Source: Coturnix japonica
Taxonomy: Eukaryota > Chordata > Aves > Galliformes > Phasianidae
Length of the DNA: 64,000 nt
Assembly (NCBI RefSeq): GCF_001577835.2
Contig: NC_029516.1
Location: 104,336,981-104,400,980, forward strand
Direction: 5' to 3'
The notes beneath the pieces are model-generated. The model saw nothing but the letters and a program-made list of their open reading frames with translations, was not told where the DNA came from and ran no database searches. The stretch's first letter is position 1; every line of letters starts with the position of its first letter. Position numbers and translations under genes: made by a program. Below are positions 1 through 14,435 of the stretch, one piece after another.

Positions 1-1809
1 GTGTTTGCTACAGCTTTATTTCTGAATGTAAATGCATTTTCTGTGAAGTATAAACCAGGAAATGGGGCAGCAAATATGTCTTGAAATCATTGCTAGAAGA
101 GAGAAGTTTTCTTCTTTAGAGAACAGACCCTGTAACTACCATCCTGTAACTACATTCATGTTTCTACTGCATTTTTGGGGCACCGATATTATACTTCTGT
201 AGAATAAGATTTTTGGGGGGGAAGGTTAACAAATAAGCATGAACAAATACATCAAGGAAATGAGGTAAGGCTTTCGTGTGGTAGATCTTATTTCAGGTTG
301 ATGGCTCTTGACACCCAGTGAGTACCTGGTCTGCTCCCCATCACAACTAGTACTTGGGAAGAAAGAGAGGAGGGAATTAGTTCATTATCTTTTGGAATGA
401 AGATTGATTAAGTAGAAGCTTAATTTCCTGTATAGAAATTGTAGTTTAATCATTGTTCTGATGACTCTACTTTGACAGCTGCATGCTCCGTTGATTCATA
501 TTTTACTTGTGTTCTTTGGCAGAGTGAATTTGATATTAAATTTTGAGCTGAGTCTATAGATTGGAAAGAGTACTAAGTCTAATGATTTTGTTCATATAAA
601 CATTCATTAGTGTCATTAGTCTTGTGATGTACACACCTGTCCTCTAACATTGTAACTCATCTCTCAGATTGGATAACCACAGAATCTACAAAAAGCCACC
701 ATAAAATAAGTACTGGGGGAGATGATTTCCCCTTTGGTGACTCGCAAATTAAGTCATCGCATTAAAAATCACACCACTGTGCATGCTAACATTGGGAATG
801 TCAAAAGACTGATACATTTAGCTTTTTCTACAGTTTCTCATTACTTTAAAAAATATATATTTCAGTCCCTTTAATGCAAATCCTATCAGGAAGAAAAAGT
901 AGGGAATGTGTCTGGCCTGTTTATTGACACCATGCTAAGATGAGATATAGCCTGTCGATGTTAGGCGCATACTTATACGGCCATCCTGATGACATGCACA
1001 TGAAAAGAATGATTTTTCACATGCAGTAATCACCTTGAATTATTCAAAGTGCAGCTTCTTCCTTCCATATCTATCATATATTATTGCTAGGCCGGATAAG
1101 TGAGCGTAAGATGGTGGGGACATATTTCAGTCCAAAGTGGGCTTTTAAAGATGAATTATTAAATCCCTAAAAATAAAACAGGGGTTTATCATGGGACCTT
1201 CAACTACAGAAGCACTAGTAAGCATAATTAATACTCAGCTAAAGAATGGGCAATCTACTGCCATCTCCCACTGGAGAAGCAACATTAAATGAATTTAAAT
1301 GCCTCATGTAATGAATAGGAAGAGATCTATTATTACTATAAACTCTTTCTGGTTCCATTATCTTCACCTCCAATTATGTATCAACTACCAGAGTGATACG
1401 TAAATAAGGAATACTATAGTCATACGTGTGATTGCCTCAAGAATTCTCAAAGAATTACATTCTGTGCCAAAGTTATAGTATATAGTGAGATACTTGCAGT
1501 TAAGGGTCAAAAAAGATGCAAACACCAGAAACTAATGAAAGGTTAACATCAAGGATGAAATTGGGGTAATTCTACCTGTGCTGTACAGCTTTACAGAGGG
1601 ATAAAATTGGACTGGCCTTTCCACTCAAGCTACAAGGACTCTGATTAGATAAACTGAGAACGGGTAACCGGAGAAGAGCTTTTAAGATCTGGCTGAATCA
1701 TAGCTCTTTGGAAAAAGCACTTTTAACAGTAAATAACTTGTACAACCAGATTTATAATAGAGGAGTATCTACAATTTGGCAACACTGAAAGTCTGAATGT
1801 CAAACCTAC
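1..1809. other. Intergenic, nothing recognised
   Basis: AT-rich unique-looking sequence. I see no coding exon, RNA gene or repeat of a known family here. Confidence 0.5.
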
Positions 1810-1885
1810 CTTGATTCACATCCACGGATTCCTGAACAGCGGATTCCACTGATTCCACAGCTTCCATCATTTACAGCTGCAACAT
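1810..1885 (-). other. Possible exon on the minus strand, unknown transcript
   Basis: Read on the minus strand, a pyrimidine tract and TTTGCCCTTTTGCAG precede a 76-base segment that ends CAAG/GTAGGT, a strong donor-like site. One frame stays open through it and reads VAAVNDGSCGISGIRCSGIR and on to GCES. The segment is internally repetitive, with GGAATC-type units recurring. I do not recognise the peptide, and a noncoding exon or coincidence is as likely as a coding exon. Confidence 0.2.
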
Positions 1886-2222
1886 CTGCAAAAGGGCAAA
1901 CATTGAAGTGGATAAATATGCAGAATAAAGAACAAAGAATATCAATCATTTATTGATATTTATTCCTGAAGAGCATATTCAATATTTATGTCATACTGGT
2001 TGACTGTGTTTGTCATATATACCGTATCTCTTACAACATCAATAACTTTCTAAAGTGTTACTGTTATTTTATCATCTATTTTTTCCCCCCTTTTTTTAGG
2101 TCACCCAACACTTGAGTGTATAAAGACTGAAGTATGAACTTTGGTAGTGTTTGGGACAGCGTTCTTTTATTAGATGAGCATAACTTAACTGCAGATACAC
2201 ACAACTATATTATTTTTTAATT

Positions 2223-2505
2223 GTTTGAGTTGGAAGGGTTCCTTAAAAGTTATCCAGTCCAACTCACCTGCAATGAACAAGTAAGACCACAGCTTCCAGG
2301 GTGCTCAGAGTCCTGTCCAGCCAGACCTGACCCTCCACGGATGGGGCACCCACTACATCTCTGGGCAACACAAGCTAGTGCCTCATCATTTTATTACAGC
2401 AGTTATTATTCCTGTAATAATTCCCATTTATCCACAAATATAGCAAAATCTCTCCTGTTCGCTGCAAAAGGCTGCATGTCCAAGAGTAATTATTAAATGC
2501 TTAAA
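2223..2505 (-). mobile_element. CR1 LINE fragment
   Basis: GAGTTGGAAGGGTTCC, then ATCCAGTCCAACTCACCTGC and GGATGGGGCACCCACTAC, is the reverse complement of a CR1 3' region. The left part is clear and the right part (after about 2400) is worn. The terminal octamer repeat is missing. Confidence 0.75.
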
Positions 2506-2646
2506 AGCTCCATTCAGGAAACTCGCTGACCATGTACCTTACAGAGGAGGAAGTAGAAATGGGCTTTCTTATGCTGGGCCTATTTTACATACTAAAAAAT
2601 TTTAGAATTTTGATTTAAAAATAAATTATCGAGTCTCTTATTCCAT

Positions 2647-2760
2647 AGTATCATAGAATCATCATAGAATCATAGAATGGCCTGGGTTGAAAAGGACCTC
2701 AAAGATCATCTAGTATCAAGCCCCCTGCCTTGGGCAGGGTCACCAACCACCAAACCACTT
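2647..2760 (-). mobile_element. CR1 LINE, 3' end
   Basis: Starts with the reverse-complement CR1 terminal repeat (TCATAGAATCATCATAGAATC), followed by GGCCTGGGTTGAAAAGGACC and a CCCCCTGCC segment. It is a 5'-truncated copy. Confidence 0.9.
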
Positions 2761-3387
2761 GTATTTTAAAATGTTAGAGCATCTTCTTGAGGGCTTTAGA
2801 AACAATCAAGGAAGAAAAGACAGATGAATATTCAGATCTGTCAGTCATCTCATGTCAAAGTTAAAAAAAACATGAAAAGCAGCAATTTCCATTCTCTTGC
2901 AGATAACATGAGAAGTGAAATCTCAGCCAGTGCAAAACTTCTGTGCTGGCCAGAAATTTAATATGTCTCTGCAGCTTTAATAAGATGATCACCAAGCTTC
3001 TAGAACTGTAACTCTGCAATGTCTTCACTAACATCATCAGTAAATGGAGTTTGTGCAAAGCCTGCTGGAGGTACCACACTGAAAAAGGTGTGCTCCATGT
3101 GCACTATAAGACAATTTAGACAAAAACATTTTTTTCCAGAACAAGTTCTATGAGTCTCTGCTATCACACAAAATATTTGGAAGTCTGCATTGGAAAATAG
3201 GAACATTTCTTAAATTGCCACATCTGAAACTTAAATCTCTTCCTTACAGCACACATGAAGGTATTAGTCATATCCTGTTACTGCCAGTCAGATCAGATCT
3301 ATATGTAAGGCTGGAAACCACAGTAGAAACTATACCTGCCTAGTTGCTTCTGTAGAACAGGCGTTACATACATCCTTGGCCATTATC
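2761..3387. other. Intergenic, nothing recognised
   Basis: Spacer between two CR1 copies. Short open frames here have no recognisable similarity. Confidence 0.5.
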
Positions 3388-3676
3388 ACAGAATCACAAA
3401 ATTGTAGGGGTTGGAAGGGACCTCTAGAGATCATCGAGTCCAATCCCCCTGCCAAAGCAGGTCACACAGGTAGGCATCCAGGCAGGAATTGAATATCTCC
3501 AGAGAAGGAGACTCCACAACCCCCTTGGGCAGCCTGTTCCAGTGCTCCGTCACCATAATGAAGTTATTACTCACATTCATGAGGAACTTCCTATGCTCCA
3601 GTTTCTGGCCGTTCCCCCTTGTCCTGTCTCCACACACTGCTGAAGAGTCTGACCTCACCACTTTGCCCCCCACGGA
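3388..3676 (-). mobile_element. CR1 LINE, 3' end with tail of ORF2
   Basis: The minus strand encodes a worn C-terminal ORF2 segment with the CR1 signature DRTRGNGQKL and HWNRLPKGVVESPSLEIF, followed by the 3' region GGTCCCTTCCAACCCC and an ATTTTGTGATTCTGTGAT ending. ORF2 is the CR1 reverse transcriptase/endonuclease; only its last 80 or so residues remain. Confidence 0.92.
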
Positions 3677-3689
3677 GGCTTTAACGTGG

Positions 3690-6600
3690 GTATCTCAGAA
3701 GCTGTGGAATCTGCATTCTCGTAGGCTCATTTTGACATTTAAAGACAGTATTGAGTCTAATTTGAGCAGGAGACTGGACTAGAGATATCTTATGGCTCCT
3801 TCCAACACAAATGTTGCTAGAGTCAGTGACTGCTGTACATCCGTTGTGGCAGTACTTCAGAGCAACCAATGGGCCTGTGCAGATTAATCTGCTAAGCATG
3901 TGGTGTTCTATCCTGACCAGAATTATCAACACAATATTTGGCTGCCTCCATAAGTTAGAGAAGAGACTATCGTGAGCAAGGAAAATGGAGTATTCAATAT
4001 GCTCTTCATGTACACAAACCATCTGACCAATAGAAACAACAAAACAGATAATCTCCCACTTACAAACACACTTGTAATCTTAGAGATATTCTGCTCTTCA
4101 CTTTCTGTCTGCCTTTGCTGCCCAAGTTCTGAGTGGTGCTGGACCAACAGCCCACCCTCTACCACCCTGGCATGCAGCTGCTTCTTGTGGATGAGCTCAT
4201 AAATATTACTACTCTGTGGGCTCTGCTGTGGACTGCTTTTCTCCTATCTGCTGGTTTTGTGTTGAGGTTTGTTGTATTCTTTTAACTGAGGTCATGTTTT
4301 TCTTTTATTTCTTGACATGTTTTTGAACTTCTGCCTACTGTTCCATTTTCCTCATTTAATCCATTCTGTCCTCCATCAACTGATGTGTTTGCCTTCCGCT
4401 GACTATTTCCCCCTTCCTATAAATATACATATAGTGTTTATTCAGCTTTCTTTCAAGGATTTTCTCTTTTTCTTCTACTTTTTCTGTGTAATTTTTCAAT
4501 CACATCAGAATGTCAGAGAGTCAGTTACATATAAGCGTTACAAATGTAGGAAAGCTGTTGAACTTGTCACACTACTGGAAGTATATCACCACCTGTGAGA
4601 ACATATTGTGTAGACCATACATAGCTGCAATACTGCTCAAATTTTACCACACTGTGGGTAAGATGCTGTAGGCCACAGCCTTGACTACACCATTAATAAT
4701 GCAATGTGACAGGAGAGATGGAGAACCCTGTCATCCTTGTATTCTATATTACACATTGTCATCCTGTCAAGTCAAATCTAATATAAATGAATCACATTAA
4801 TCAGAAAATGTGAATTTGTATTTGACAAGCTAAAGGAGCATAACATCTTCAATTAGACTAGCTACCTAAAATTAGCTACTGACTCAAGCACGTATACATG
4901 GTCAATTTGCCTGACTGAAACTCAAAATCAAATAAGACATATTAGATAATAGATAGATAGCCTCAGAGTGAATGCAAGGCTTTAACTCATCCAATGAGCC
5001 ATGTTGACGTCACATGAAACTGAAGTGAATTCAGACATATATCCAGTTTGGGGTCATCTCTTGGCATATGATTTATAACATAAATTTCAAGCTTAAATGC
5101 TTCAGACTCTGCTCATCAATAATTCAGTTCTTTGGTTGGGAAAGAAGTAGCTGAGTTCCATCTTAAAGGCTTTTAAAGACTTGTGCTGTTCTGGGATCCA
5201 GCTATGAAAACCACATAACAGGCTTCATAAGCCTTAGGTTCCATATGCAGTGAATATATTCTACAGGTTTATTAGACTAAGATACCAGGAGGAGAGGCAA
5301 ATATGAAGAATATACTGCAGATACACGTGTGCAAGAACATAAAGTGACTTGAGTGCAGAAGATGAGGAAGGATGATTTCTATCTGTACTCATGCTGAAGT
5401 TCAGGCTAGAATTTGTTCAACAGCCTCCTAAGGTAAGTAGAGGCTTATGGTCAGCTGATTGCCATGTGGCTGCCAACTACTTTTCAGAGCCATCTCCCTG
5501 GGAAGCTGTGACTACATGTTCTGTTTTCAAAAGCACAAACTAAGACCTGTTCTTGGTATCCCTGTACTCCATATGTATCAATGAGTAGATTACCCATAAT
5601 CAATTACTGACTGAGGTGTGTAAATTTGCTTCTCAAAGGCCAAGTTACCTCTTGTCACTTGAGTTGCTGAAAGCAACCAAATACACACTAGATTCTTAGC
5701 AAAAACTGTCAGCTCTATTTAACTTTCTTCACAGGGAAGCCAAGAATTCAGAGAATAGCTTAATTCCTTTTTTAAACACTTGCTTTCTGGACCTTCAGAA
5801 ACTAAGGCAAAGCTTAAGAGACTTAAAGACTGATTAACTTTTCTAGTTTTGAATAAAAATAATCTTTCTTTCATAAAGATCAGAACTATAATAGTTATAG
5901 AAATAATAAATATCAATTACAAACAAACCGAATAATAATAGAAACACTGAATTAATTTATTAATATTAATTGTAAAATTAATTTATTTTAAAATATTAAT
6001 TAATTAATATGTATCTTTCTTTGCCAGTAAATGTTGTCACAGAACATGTGTTCTTAATTAAAGATCTCTTCACTTAGCCAGGAGAACTTTGTTATTCTTC
6101 ATTTCTGACTGACTAATTATAATCAGCCATAAATACAACTCCCTGCTGCTGGCATCTGTCAAATGATCGCACCCAATGTCATCTATGTAGTTTTCTGAAA
6201 ATGGGATATGCAATAATATAGGTAATTACTCTTACTTACTTAAAGTATTGAACTTTAAAAGTTCTCTTGCAATTCTCACAAACCCATTTCACATTTTATC
6301 AAAACAGACATAACTGTTTTAATAAAGTAACGCCCTAACATCAAGTTTTGATTTTCAGACTTATTAGATTGACAATACAATTAAAACTATATTAAGATAA
6401 GGAGCAGTTAAAATCAGAGCCAAGTGATGTTTTTGCATTAGCTCTTTGACTTCTATTATGCACAGAAAGGAAGGATGCTGTATACACAATAATCTATATA
6501 AAAGATTACATGCAGATTATATACAGATAAAATGCATATACCTGTTATTTATTTATTTATTTATTCTGTGTGTCAGATAATCTTCTCCATGACAGAAATG

Positions 6601-9600
6601 TCAAAGATATTTCTATTTTCTAATGAAAATTATAAAGGCTCTTGCAATAGGGATCTTCAGGTTTTCATTGCTCTTGGATTCATCCATTTCTAACACTTCA
6701 CAGAACTGCCAGAAATGAGAAGAAATGACTATGAAAGGTTTACTTCAAATACCTTAAGTTAGCATTAAAAGAAGAAGATCAGGAAATGTTATTTTGGGGA
6801 AGAAACTTGTTAATGGTGTCATTTACTTTACTATAAGGGTAGGGTAATGAGTGCATTCAGTGTGACACTAAACAATAAAAACACCTGCAGAATTTCAGCC
6901 TGCTAAGTGATACAATCTCAACTGTACATGGCATGGAAGATCTATTACGTCTGCTGAAATCAACAAGAATACAAGGCTTGAACATCTTAGCAAATAAAGC
7001 CTCCATGTCTATGCCTTGATTTCTTATAAGGAGAAATGGACAGGCCTGCCCTATTCTAGTCAGCTCCCTATTTTTCAGCTTAAAAATATCCCCCTCCCAG
7101 AGTCTGTGTAGATTGCTTAGGGACTTTATGCCAGTTATTGTTTTGAGGAGAAAAAAAAAAGGAAAAAAATTGTTCATTTGACCAGTACTGTCAGTCACCG
7201 AGCTGTCAACATCATCACAAACATTCAGACAACAAGGGATTTGCACACCTATCTCTGTTTCACAAGTTTATCTTCTTTTTAGTAGTACTCACTACCCACA
7301 AAATTGTAAGGAAGTTTAGATTTCCTTAGCCTCCATTCCTTTAGGGATCCAGCTGAGACCTGTTCATTGATGTCTGCAGCTTTGCTATCAGCCTTAACAC
7401 TTTGGCAATAAATTTTGTTAAGCAATTTTTTCCTTTTTTTTCTGGAACCTTTTGTATCTATTTAACTAGGCTTACAAAAGGGCAAGGGTTGGAGGGACAA
7501 AGCTAAAAGGCATAAAAATCTGTCCAAAGTCACAGGAAACCTGGAACACCACATGCTGATGTAAGATTACCAAATGAGTTCACAGGCTGGATGCATATAA
7601 GCCACTGATAATGCAGAAGAGATACTGGGCCTGTTTGCTAAATAAACATCACATGGAAGTCATTGAAAACCACGATTCTGCTTATGCAAACATATCTATT
7701 CGGTTCACCTTGCTCAGGAATTTTCCACAGCACGTTTACAGGAAATGGATTCATTTAACGGTCTTTCCATTCCTTTACAATATGATTTTTAAGGAAAAAC
7801 AAATCTTTTTACATGTTTCATTTTCTCAGTTTATTTTCTTGAGGCAATATACCACAGAATGGCTTTCAATTCCGCTTAGAATATAGCATTTAATACATAG
7901 GAGAATAAACAGTGGTGGAAAGCTGTAAGTAACAGTTAACAGCTTACTTTTCCAAATGACAGCTTGTCTGTCTCAGGCATTGAAATTTCTCTCATCTCCT
8001 CACCCTGCAGATTGATGGGAATTGTAATGGCAGCTGCACTCTTCCTTCCCTCCAATGGCTATGAGTGCCTATACAAACACTTTTGAAGTGGTTAGAATTT
8101 ATTCAGTCCTGCAAAAACAAAGCACCAGGTTGATACACGGTCTTTCTTTTGACCAAAACACATGGTTTATCTTAGAAAATGCAATGAGCCACATACAGTA
8201 CATTATTTCCTAGCTCAGCCTTCTCATCATACCAGTTAACATACCATTTATCATATATTGATGCTTAGTAATTTTTAATGTGTGGTAAAGAATTTGGACC
8301 TAAGATGGAAATAGATAAAGCAGATGTTGTGAGTAGCTTAGACTATAGGGCAATAGCTGTCTGGAGATATACAGAACAATGGCATCATCAAAATCTCTGT
8401 GAAGTGCTTAAATTGTTGTTTTACTCTTTCTGTCCAGTTCCATAATTCCATGTGGAAATTCTCAAGGAAAGATTTTTAAGGAAGTAACTGAATTTATGTT
8501 TTACAGGAAGCCTATTCAGCAACTTCAGCTGCTGAACTGATCTCAGGACATTTTAATACATATGTATCTATGTCAGATAACCTCTAGGTCTATTTCATGA
8601 ATTCACTTTATCCCTTGATTTTAAATAGGATGATAAAAGCTCTCACTTCTTATTCCACTGCAAGAAGCAGTTTGGTCCAGAGAAAGACTTCTCTGAGGGA
8701 GTTACACAATGAAATGGAAGACAAGTTTTTTCAGCAACAACTGAGTCTCTAGATTTGTTTCACCCGTACTACTGCATTTCAGACTTCACCTTCGTTTCTA
8801 AAGAGCAAAAAGGATATTTACTGTCTATTTACGATTTTCCATCTAGTTTCTAATGTCTTTTTTAAAAACAGGCCTTCAGAAATCACTAGGTCTTTAGGTG
8901 TATTTTATTTCCCCTACTATCACCTCATTTTTTTGTAAATTGATGTAATTCTACTGAAATCGATGAAACTATGCTAAGCTTGCTGAGGGATCATCACAAG
9001 AGCTTTCAAGTTACAGTGATTCGAAAGGAAGGAGATTACATGCAAGTAGGAAAGAATTATATGGTGTTATACCTTTCTTGTAAATAGAATTGCCTCCTCT
9101 CAAAATAGAATGTAATTTTCTTTTATGCCCTATCACATCAGACAGAGATCAATTATAAGTTCATTAACAACACATAGTACCTTACATAACACAAACTAAT
9201 CAGGGTAGCACATGAGAATTTTATGACCCTGGCAAAATGCATCCTATAGTGTTTATCAACATTATATAATTGAGCAAAGGAAGAAGGCGCAAGTAACTCT
9301 TGTAGGACACTGCTGCTTGCAGGAGTCGTTTATCAGTACACGTGCAACCTATTGAAAGATAAGAATATGAAGCCTCCCACAGCACAAATATAGCAGCAAT
9401 TTTTGATTAAGGCCTGGGCTAAGTAAAATTTCTTCATTATTTACTCAGTCAAAGAAAATCAATTGCTACAACATAATCCTATTGCCAAAACCTGCATGGA
9501 CACATGGCCTATGAAAAGCATAAACAATTTCAACACTAAAATAAATAAGCATTCAGACCTTGAAAAAGACATACTAGTCATTTTACTTTCAGCATTAAAA

Positions 9601-11260
9601 CACTTACTTACATTCCTACACCAAATGATCAGAAGGTTAACAAGTATTTATTTCAGTTAATTCATGAGAAAGAAAAGAAGCCTGATTCATCTCTGCTGTC
9701 CTTCAGAAATACTCCAGAGTTCGACCAAAGGATTCTTAACCCTCGTTCCTCTTACAAGGATTACTATTGTTGGTAGTACTAGTATGTGTCATGGAAAACA
9801 GGTGAGGTTATTTTTGCTGGGTGCATTCTGAAACAGCTAGCACTTTCCACATAAGAACTGTCATGGTCAGCTTCTAGAGTGGATTATCCAACACTCAAAT
9901 ATTTTATGCAACACAGGGCCTTGACAATGCAGAATAGCCTCATAAGTTTACAAATTAACATGTATACTATAAAATATGTGCTCATTATGCTACAGAACAT
10001 AGTTTTTTTTTAAATTGCATTTATTCAGCAATCCCTAAGAATACAAATTTCAGAATTAAAAGTGCAGTATTAGAGAAGCTAAGAAGCAAGTCTGTAATTT
10101 AATCTTCAGAAGGGTAAGGTGACAAGGGCAGTGCTTCAGGAACATCACCACTGGAGATACCAGGAACACATTTGTACAGTACAACACCTGTAGAAAGAGC
10201 AAGATCACTTGGATAAGTGAACCCTGTTCATGCCCATTTAGAGACCTTTATTAGAAAGTTCTGTATCCATCTGCTGATGGATATTAGGCCAATGTCACTG
10301 TCAAGGTTACCACTCTGAATACAGATTTTATATGAATCTTACAGGAAAGAATTATGCATGTTCTCGTTTGACAAGAATTTGCTAAAATTAGAGTTTCTTT
10401 AAGGGCCTTCACAGCATCAGTGTCATTTGTTTAATCCATCTATTACAGTTGTCACATACCTATATATATTCACCCTACAACTGTCTGCCATTTAGTGCAG
10501 ATTCCTTATGGACAAGCAGTACATACTCATTTCCTTAACTACACTTGTGTAGAATGCTTTTAATTAGGTAGGTTAGGAAATACCATATGTAAAAAAAAGC
10601 ATCTGAAAAATATTAAATTCTCAGGTCAGTTATCAAAAGAATTTTACTTGCCAAAGATATGTTTTGTTCACAGTAATCATAATTTGAATATTATTACTTT
10701 TTTTCACTAGCACTCAGTCAGAGTGTATTTACCACTGAGTAGCTACTATGTTGAGTTTACCCAGTGGAAAAGTCTAGTTCTACGCTACTCATCTCTGGAT
10801 TTCACCACATTATTAAGTGAAGTATAATAATCCACAGTGAAGCCAGACAGCTTACTTTGCAAAATGCACTGAAATAGCAAAGGTTTCGTTGCCCATTTAC
10901 TCTTGTTAACCACTTTGCTTCCCATCCTATGATGCTAGGCATATGTTTCTCTGGAAAAAATACAACTGTTGTATTAAATCAGAAATGTTATATTCTTATA
11001 GTTCCAAAATGTCATAAACTTTTAACTTAAGTGCCAAAAAGGTTACTGCTCATACTGTTCATTCCATATTTTCAAACATCCTGCTCTTACTTCAGAATAA
11101 TCCAGAGAAAAGCGTCAGGTTTCATAGAGTTGTCAGCTGAGGATATTCTGAAGGTCTCAGTGATGCCAGCTTTGCCCTCCCAAGGAAATGTTCCATGTTT
11201 GCTTTTCTCTAGAGGCTCTTCACTGGAGTACAAATGCTATGTGACTGGGCAAAAAAACAT
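3690..11260. other. Long AT-rich intergenic stretch
   Basis: No exon, RNA gene or dated repeat could be recognised. It contains a short (TTTA)n run at 6546-6565 and a very AT-rich block near 5920-6012. Open frames are short and lack codon bias. Confidence 0.5.
5920..6012. repeat. AT-rich low-complexity block of ATTAATT units
   Basis: Almost free of G and C, built of repeated ATTAATT and AATATTAATT words. These are self-complementary and could fold or melt easily. No function is shown. Confidence 0.6.
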
Positions 11261-11263
11261 TTC

Positions 11264-11475
11264 TTAGAATTATAGAATGGCCTGGGTTGAAAAGGGCCAC
11301 AATGCTCATCTAGTTTCAACACTCTTTGCTATGTGCAGGGTCGCCAGCCACCAGATCAGGCTGCCCAGAGCCACATCCAGCCTGGCCTTGAATGCCTCCA
11401 GGGATGGGGCATCCACAACCTCCTTGGGCAACCTGTTCCAGTGTGTCACCACCCTCTGTGTGAAATATTGATATA
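11264..11475 (-). mobile_element. CR1 LINE, 3' end with tail of ORF2
   Basis: Reverse-complement CR1: TAGAATTATAGAATGGCCTG at the left, then CCAGATCAGGCTGCCCAGAG and CTTGGGCAACCTGTTCCAG. The minus strand reads FTQRVVTHWNRLPKEVVDAP, the usual ORF2 end. It is 5'-truncated. Confidence 0.92.
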
Positions 11476-12540
11476 TTTTAGCCTTCTCAGTTGCTTGGCA
11501 GGTCACCACACAGCCCAACTGTGTATGTAAATGGGGATACTTTTCCCCAGCCTTGATAAACATGGAAAATGAATTTTATTTATTTATTTCTTTGACATAT
11601 AGTGAATAAATTTATAATAAACTATACATGTTGATTGATGCCACAGAGAAAAAATGTCTGCTGTGGAAGAACAAGTATTGTTCTTCTGCTCTTTCCTCTA
11701 ACAACCTTATTCTTTCCAAAATCAAAATAGAAAACAAGAGAATGCAAAGACATTACCTATTTATGCCTGCATGCGTCCTTTTTCTTCTCTACCTGTTCCT
11801 GAATCCTCACCTGGTCACTTAGATTGCTCGTTTGCTGATGAGCTGTCTTCTTCACTCTTTTAGGAGTTCAGTGTAGTCTCTTCATACAGGATTCTCTATA
11901 TATAATTTCAAGACCATCCTTTACACTAAGTAGTTACAATTGTTGACATGTAGCCCAACATTTCTTCCCCTGTAAAAACTTTTCTTATCTACCTCACATT
12001 GGGACCCTCTACTACTGCTCTCCTGAAACACCTACATGAGAGATCAACAGCACTGCATAAAGGAGGAACAGAATCAATCTGTATCAGTGCTGGCAAGTGC
12101 TGCAGTGCAGCGCAGAAGGAAGCAAGAAGCACACAGAACAAACAGGTGGTGCTGAGGACTCCACATCTATACTGTGTATACTTCTGGAGCACAGCAAAAT
12201 TAATGTCAAAACCCTTCAGTTTGACATTTATCATGCCCATGTACTCTCTCTAGTATTTCTGAAGCGCAGATTGGAAGACCTATACATACCAGTGAAACTG
12301 CAAGGCTTAGGGCAGTACTATCAGAGATGACCAAGTTAGTGACCAGGTATGCAGTGTCTCTGCTTGTGCTATATGTACAATTTCACACTGAGAACCTTAA
12401 CTCTATTATGGTAAGTAGTTGGAACCCAAATTCAAAAACTTCCATTTCTGGAGAATGTCCAAATAAATTCTGAAAACAAGGTGGATTCAGGCAGACTCCT
12501 GGTTTTCAGTGAAATTTTATTCCTTTCATTATTGTGCATT
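11476..12540. other. Intergenic, nothing recognised
   Basis: Unique-looking sequence. A pair of overlapping 80-residue frames near 11990-12250 on both strands looks like chance. Confidence 0.5.
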
Positions 12541-12544
12541 TTGT

Positions 12545-12606
12545 GGTTTTTGTTTTGTTTGTTTTGCTTTGTTGTTGTTGTTGTTGTTGTTTGTTTTGTT
12601 TTTTCT
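12545..12606. repeat. T-rich simple repeat, (TTG)n and (TTTTG)n
   Basis: About nine uninterrupted TTG units flanked by TTTTG words. Confidence 0.9.
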
Positions 12607-12609
12607 TTT

Positions 12610-14430
12610 TCCCTACTTAGATCTATTTGTTAAAATGAAACAATATTTTTGACAATGTCAGCCGACAGTTTGGCAAATACTGCCAACTGTTAACATGTTT
12701 TGGCGGGATTCTAAAGGTGTGAATTATAAGACCAATAGCAAACATTTAAAGAATGCCTAGGGCTATTAAAGCTGTAATAGATCTCATGTATGCAATTCTG
12801 GAAGCACTGTTATGAGCTAAAGGCAGTACTGCATCAAGGTTAGTATTCAGCTCAGCAGCTGTGATCAGAATGCACATAGAATTGAGTTGTTGAGTGTAAT
12901 GTTATTTTTAATGTTGTCTTTCTTCAGAGCAGAACTGCATCTTCAACCACATTTCCTTCAGAAAGTCTACCGAATGTTTTTCTCACTGTACGTGCTCAGC
13001 TTAAGAGACAAATACCCATAAGTATCAACCAGTCATAGTATACAAATTCTAATCAGTAGAAATGACTTTAAAATTTTAGTCCAGCCCATTTGTGTGTCCT
13101 ACTAGCAGCTTATGAGCAATACAAACCATGGATATCACAGTGACCCATGACATCTTTTGCCTAACTCCCAGTGAAAGGAAATTGTGGCTTACTGATGAGA
13201 GAAAAATTTACAGTTAATGAGTAACTAAGAAGGGGAAATCATGAGGTTATCCATTGTCAGCCAAATTTAGAGCATCTGAGTACATTATCTTTCACCTTTG
13301 TCCATGACAGGATACACACTGTTCCTAGATTTACTTGTAATGCTTAAAAAGAAAGGTTAATGAAAACCAAAGGTTTATAGAGATCAGTAACTGAATTTGC
13401 TATAATTAATATATCTTTTAATTTAGGCACTGTTAACACATAATTCAGAATCTTAGTTCCAGTTAGAAACCCACCCTGAAATCTGTGTATTTTGTTCCAC
13501 CTTTCAAAGTCTCAGTCCTTGGTCTCAAATGTTTCAGAGAAAAGACTGTGACTTTTCATGTCTAATGATCACAAAGCAGAAAAAATCTTGGATAAATGAA
13601 CCTCCTTTCCCCTCTTCTCAGCTGTTTCTAGCATGGGTTATTTCTGACCTACACTGACAGACTAGCATGTACTTAGCCCTAATAGTAACAGTGCTAAATA
13701 GAGAGCTCTTCGGCAATGTTTGAAGTCAATCATTAACAAAAAGAAAATATAAAACTTAACAGTTCATGTTTAGAGAGCAGTCTGCAAAGACACCCTTTTA
13801 GATTTTAAAGCCTACGCATAACTCCCACAACTGTTACATGCTGCTCATAGCTGCCCTTTTATGTTCTTTTAAACACGATTTATTGGTGATCCGGAGCTGA
13901 TCAGCCTGAAAACAAACACACTTTTAAATTTATCATCTATGGTTTAACTTCTGCTCTGTAATTGATCTTTATGTGGAATGGTTTGCTAACGCTGTCTCCT
14001 ATTATTATGACCATTAATGTTTTATACACTAACACATCTTTCCTATGCCAACAATGGCACCTCTCAGCCACTTACAGCTCTGTTCTCTGAGACACTGACT
14101 ACCAAAAACATGAGGCAAAAAAAACAAAGCTGCCAAAAGATGGTCTCTCCATTGTAGCAAAATAATTGGGGGTGCTGTCTGAAAACAATCAATCAAGCCA
14201 AAACAAAACAAAAAACAAACAAAAAAAGGAAAACCTGGATGTTAAAATGCCATTGTATTTGAAGATCAAAATTCTCCACTGATGCTTTTAAAAGGCAGAG
14301 GATTTCCTACTTCAACGATGAATCCTCATCACTTGCACTAGCTACCACAAGCTTTTACACATTTCAGCATCTCTGTGTAATTTATGTGTAAATCTGTAGA
14401 CTTAAAAACTCATCAGTAAGAGTAAATGCA
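12610..14430. other. Intergenic, nothing recognised
   Basis: AT-rich sequence without recognisable genes or repeats. Confidence 0.5.
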
Positions 14431-14435
14431 GCTAC

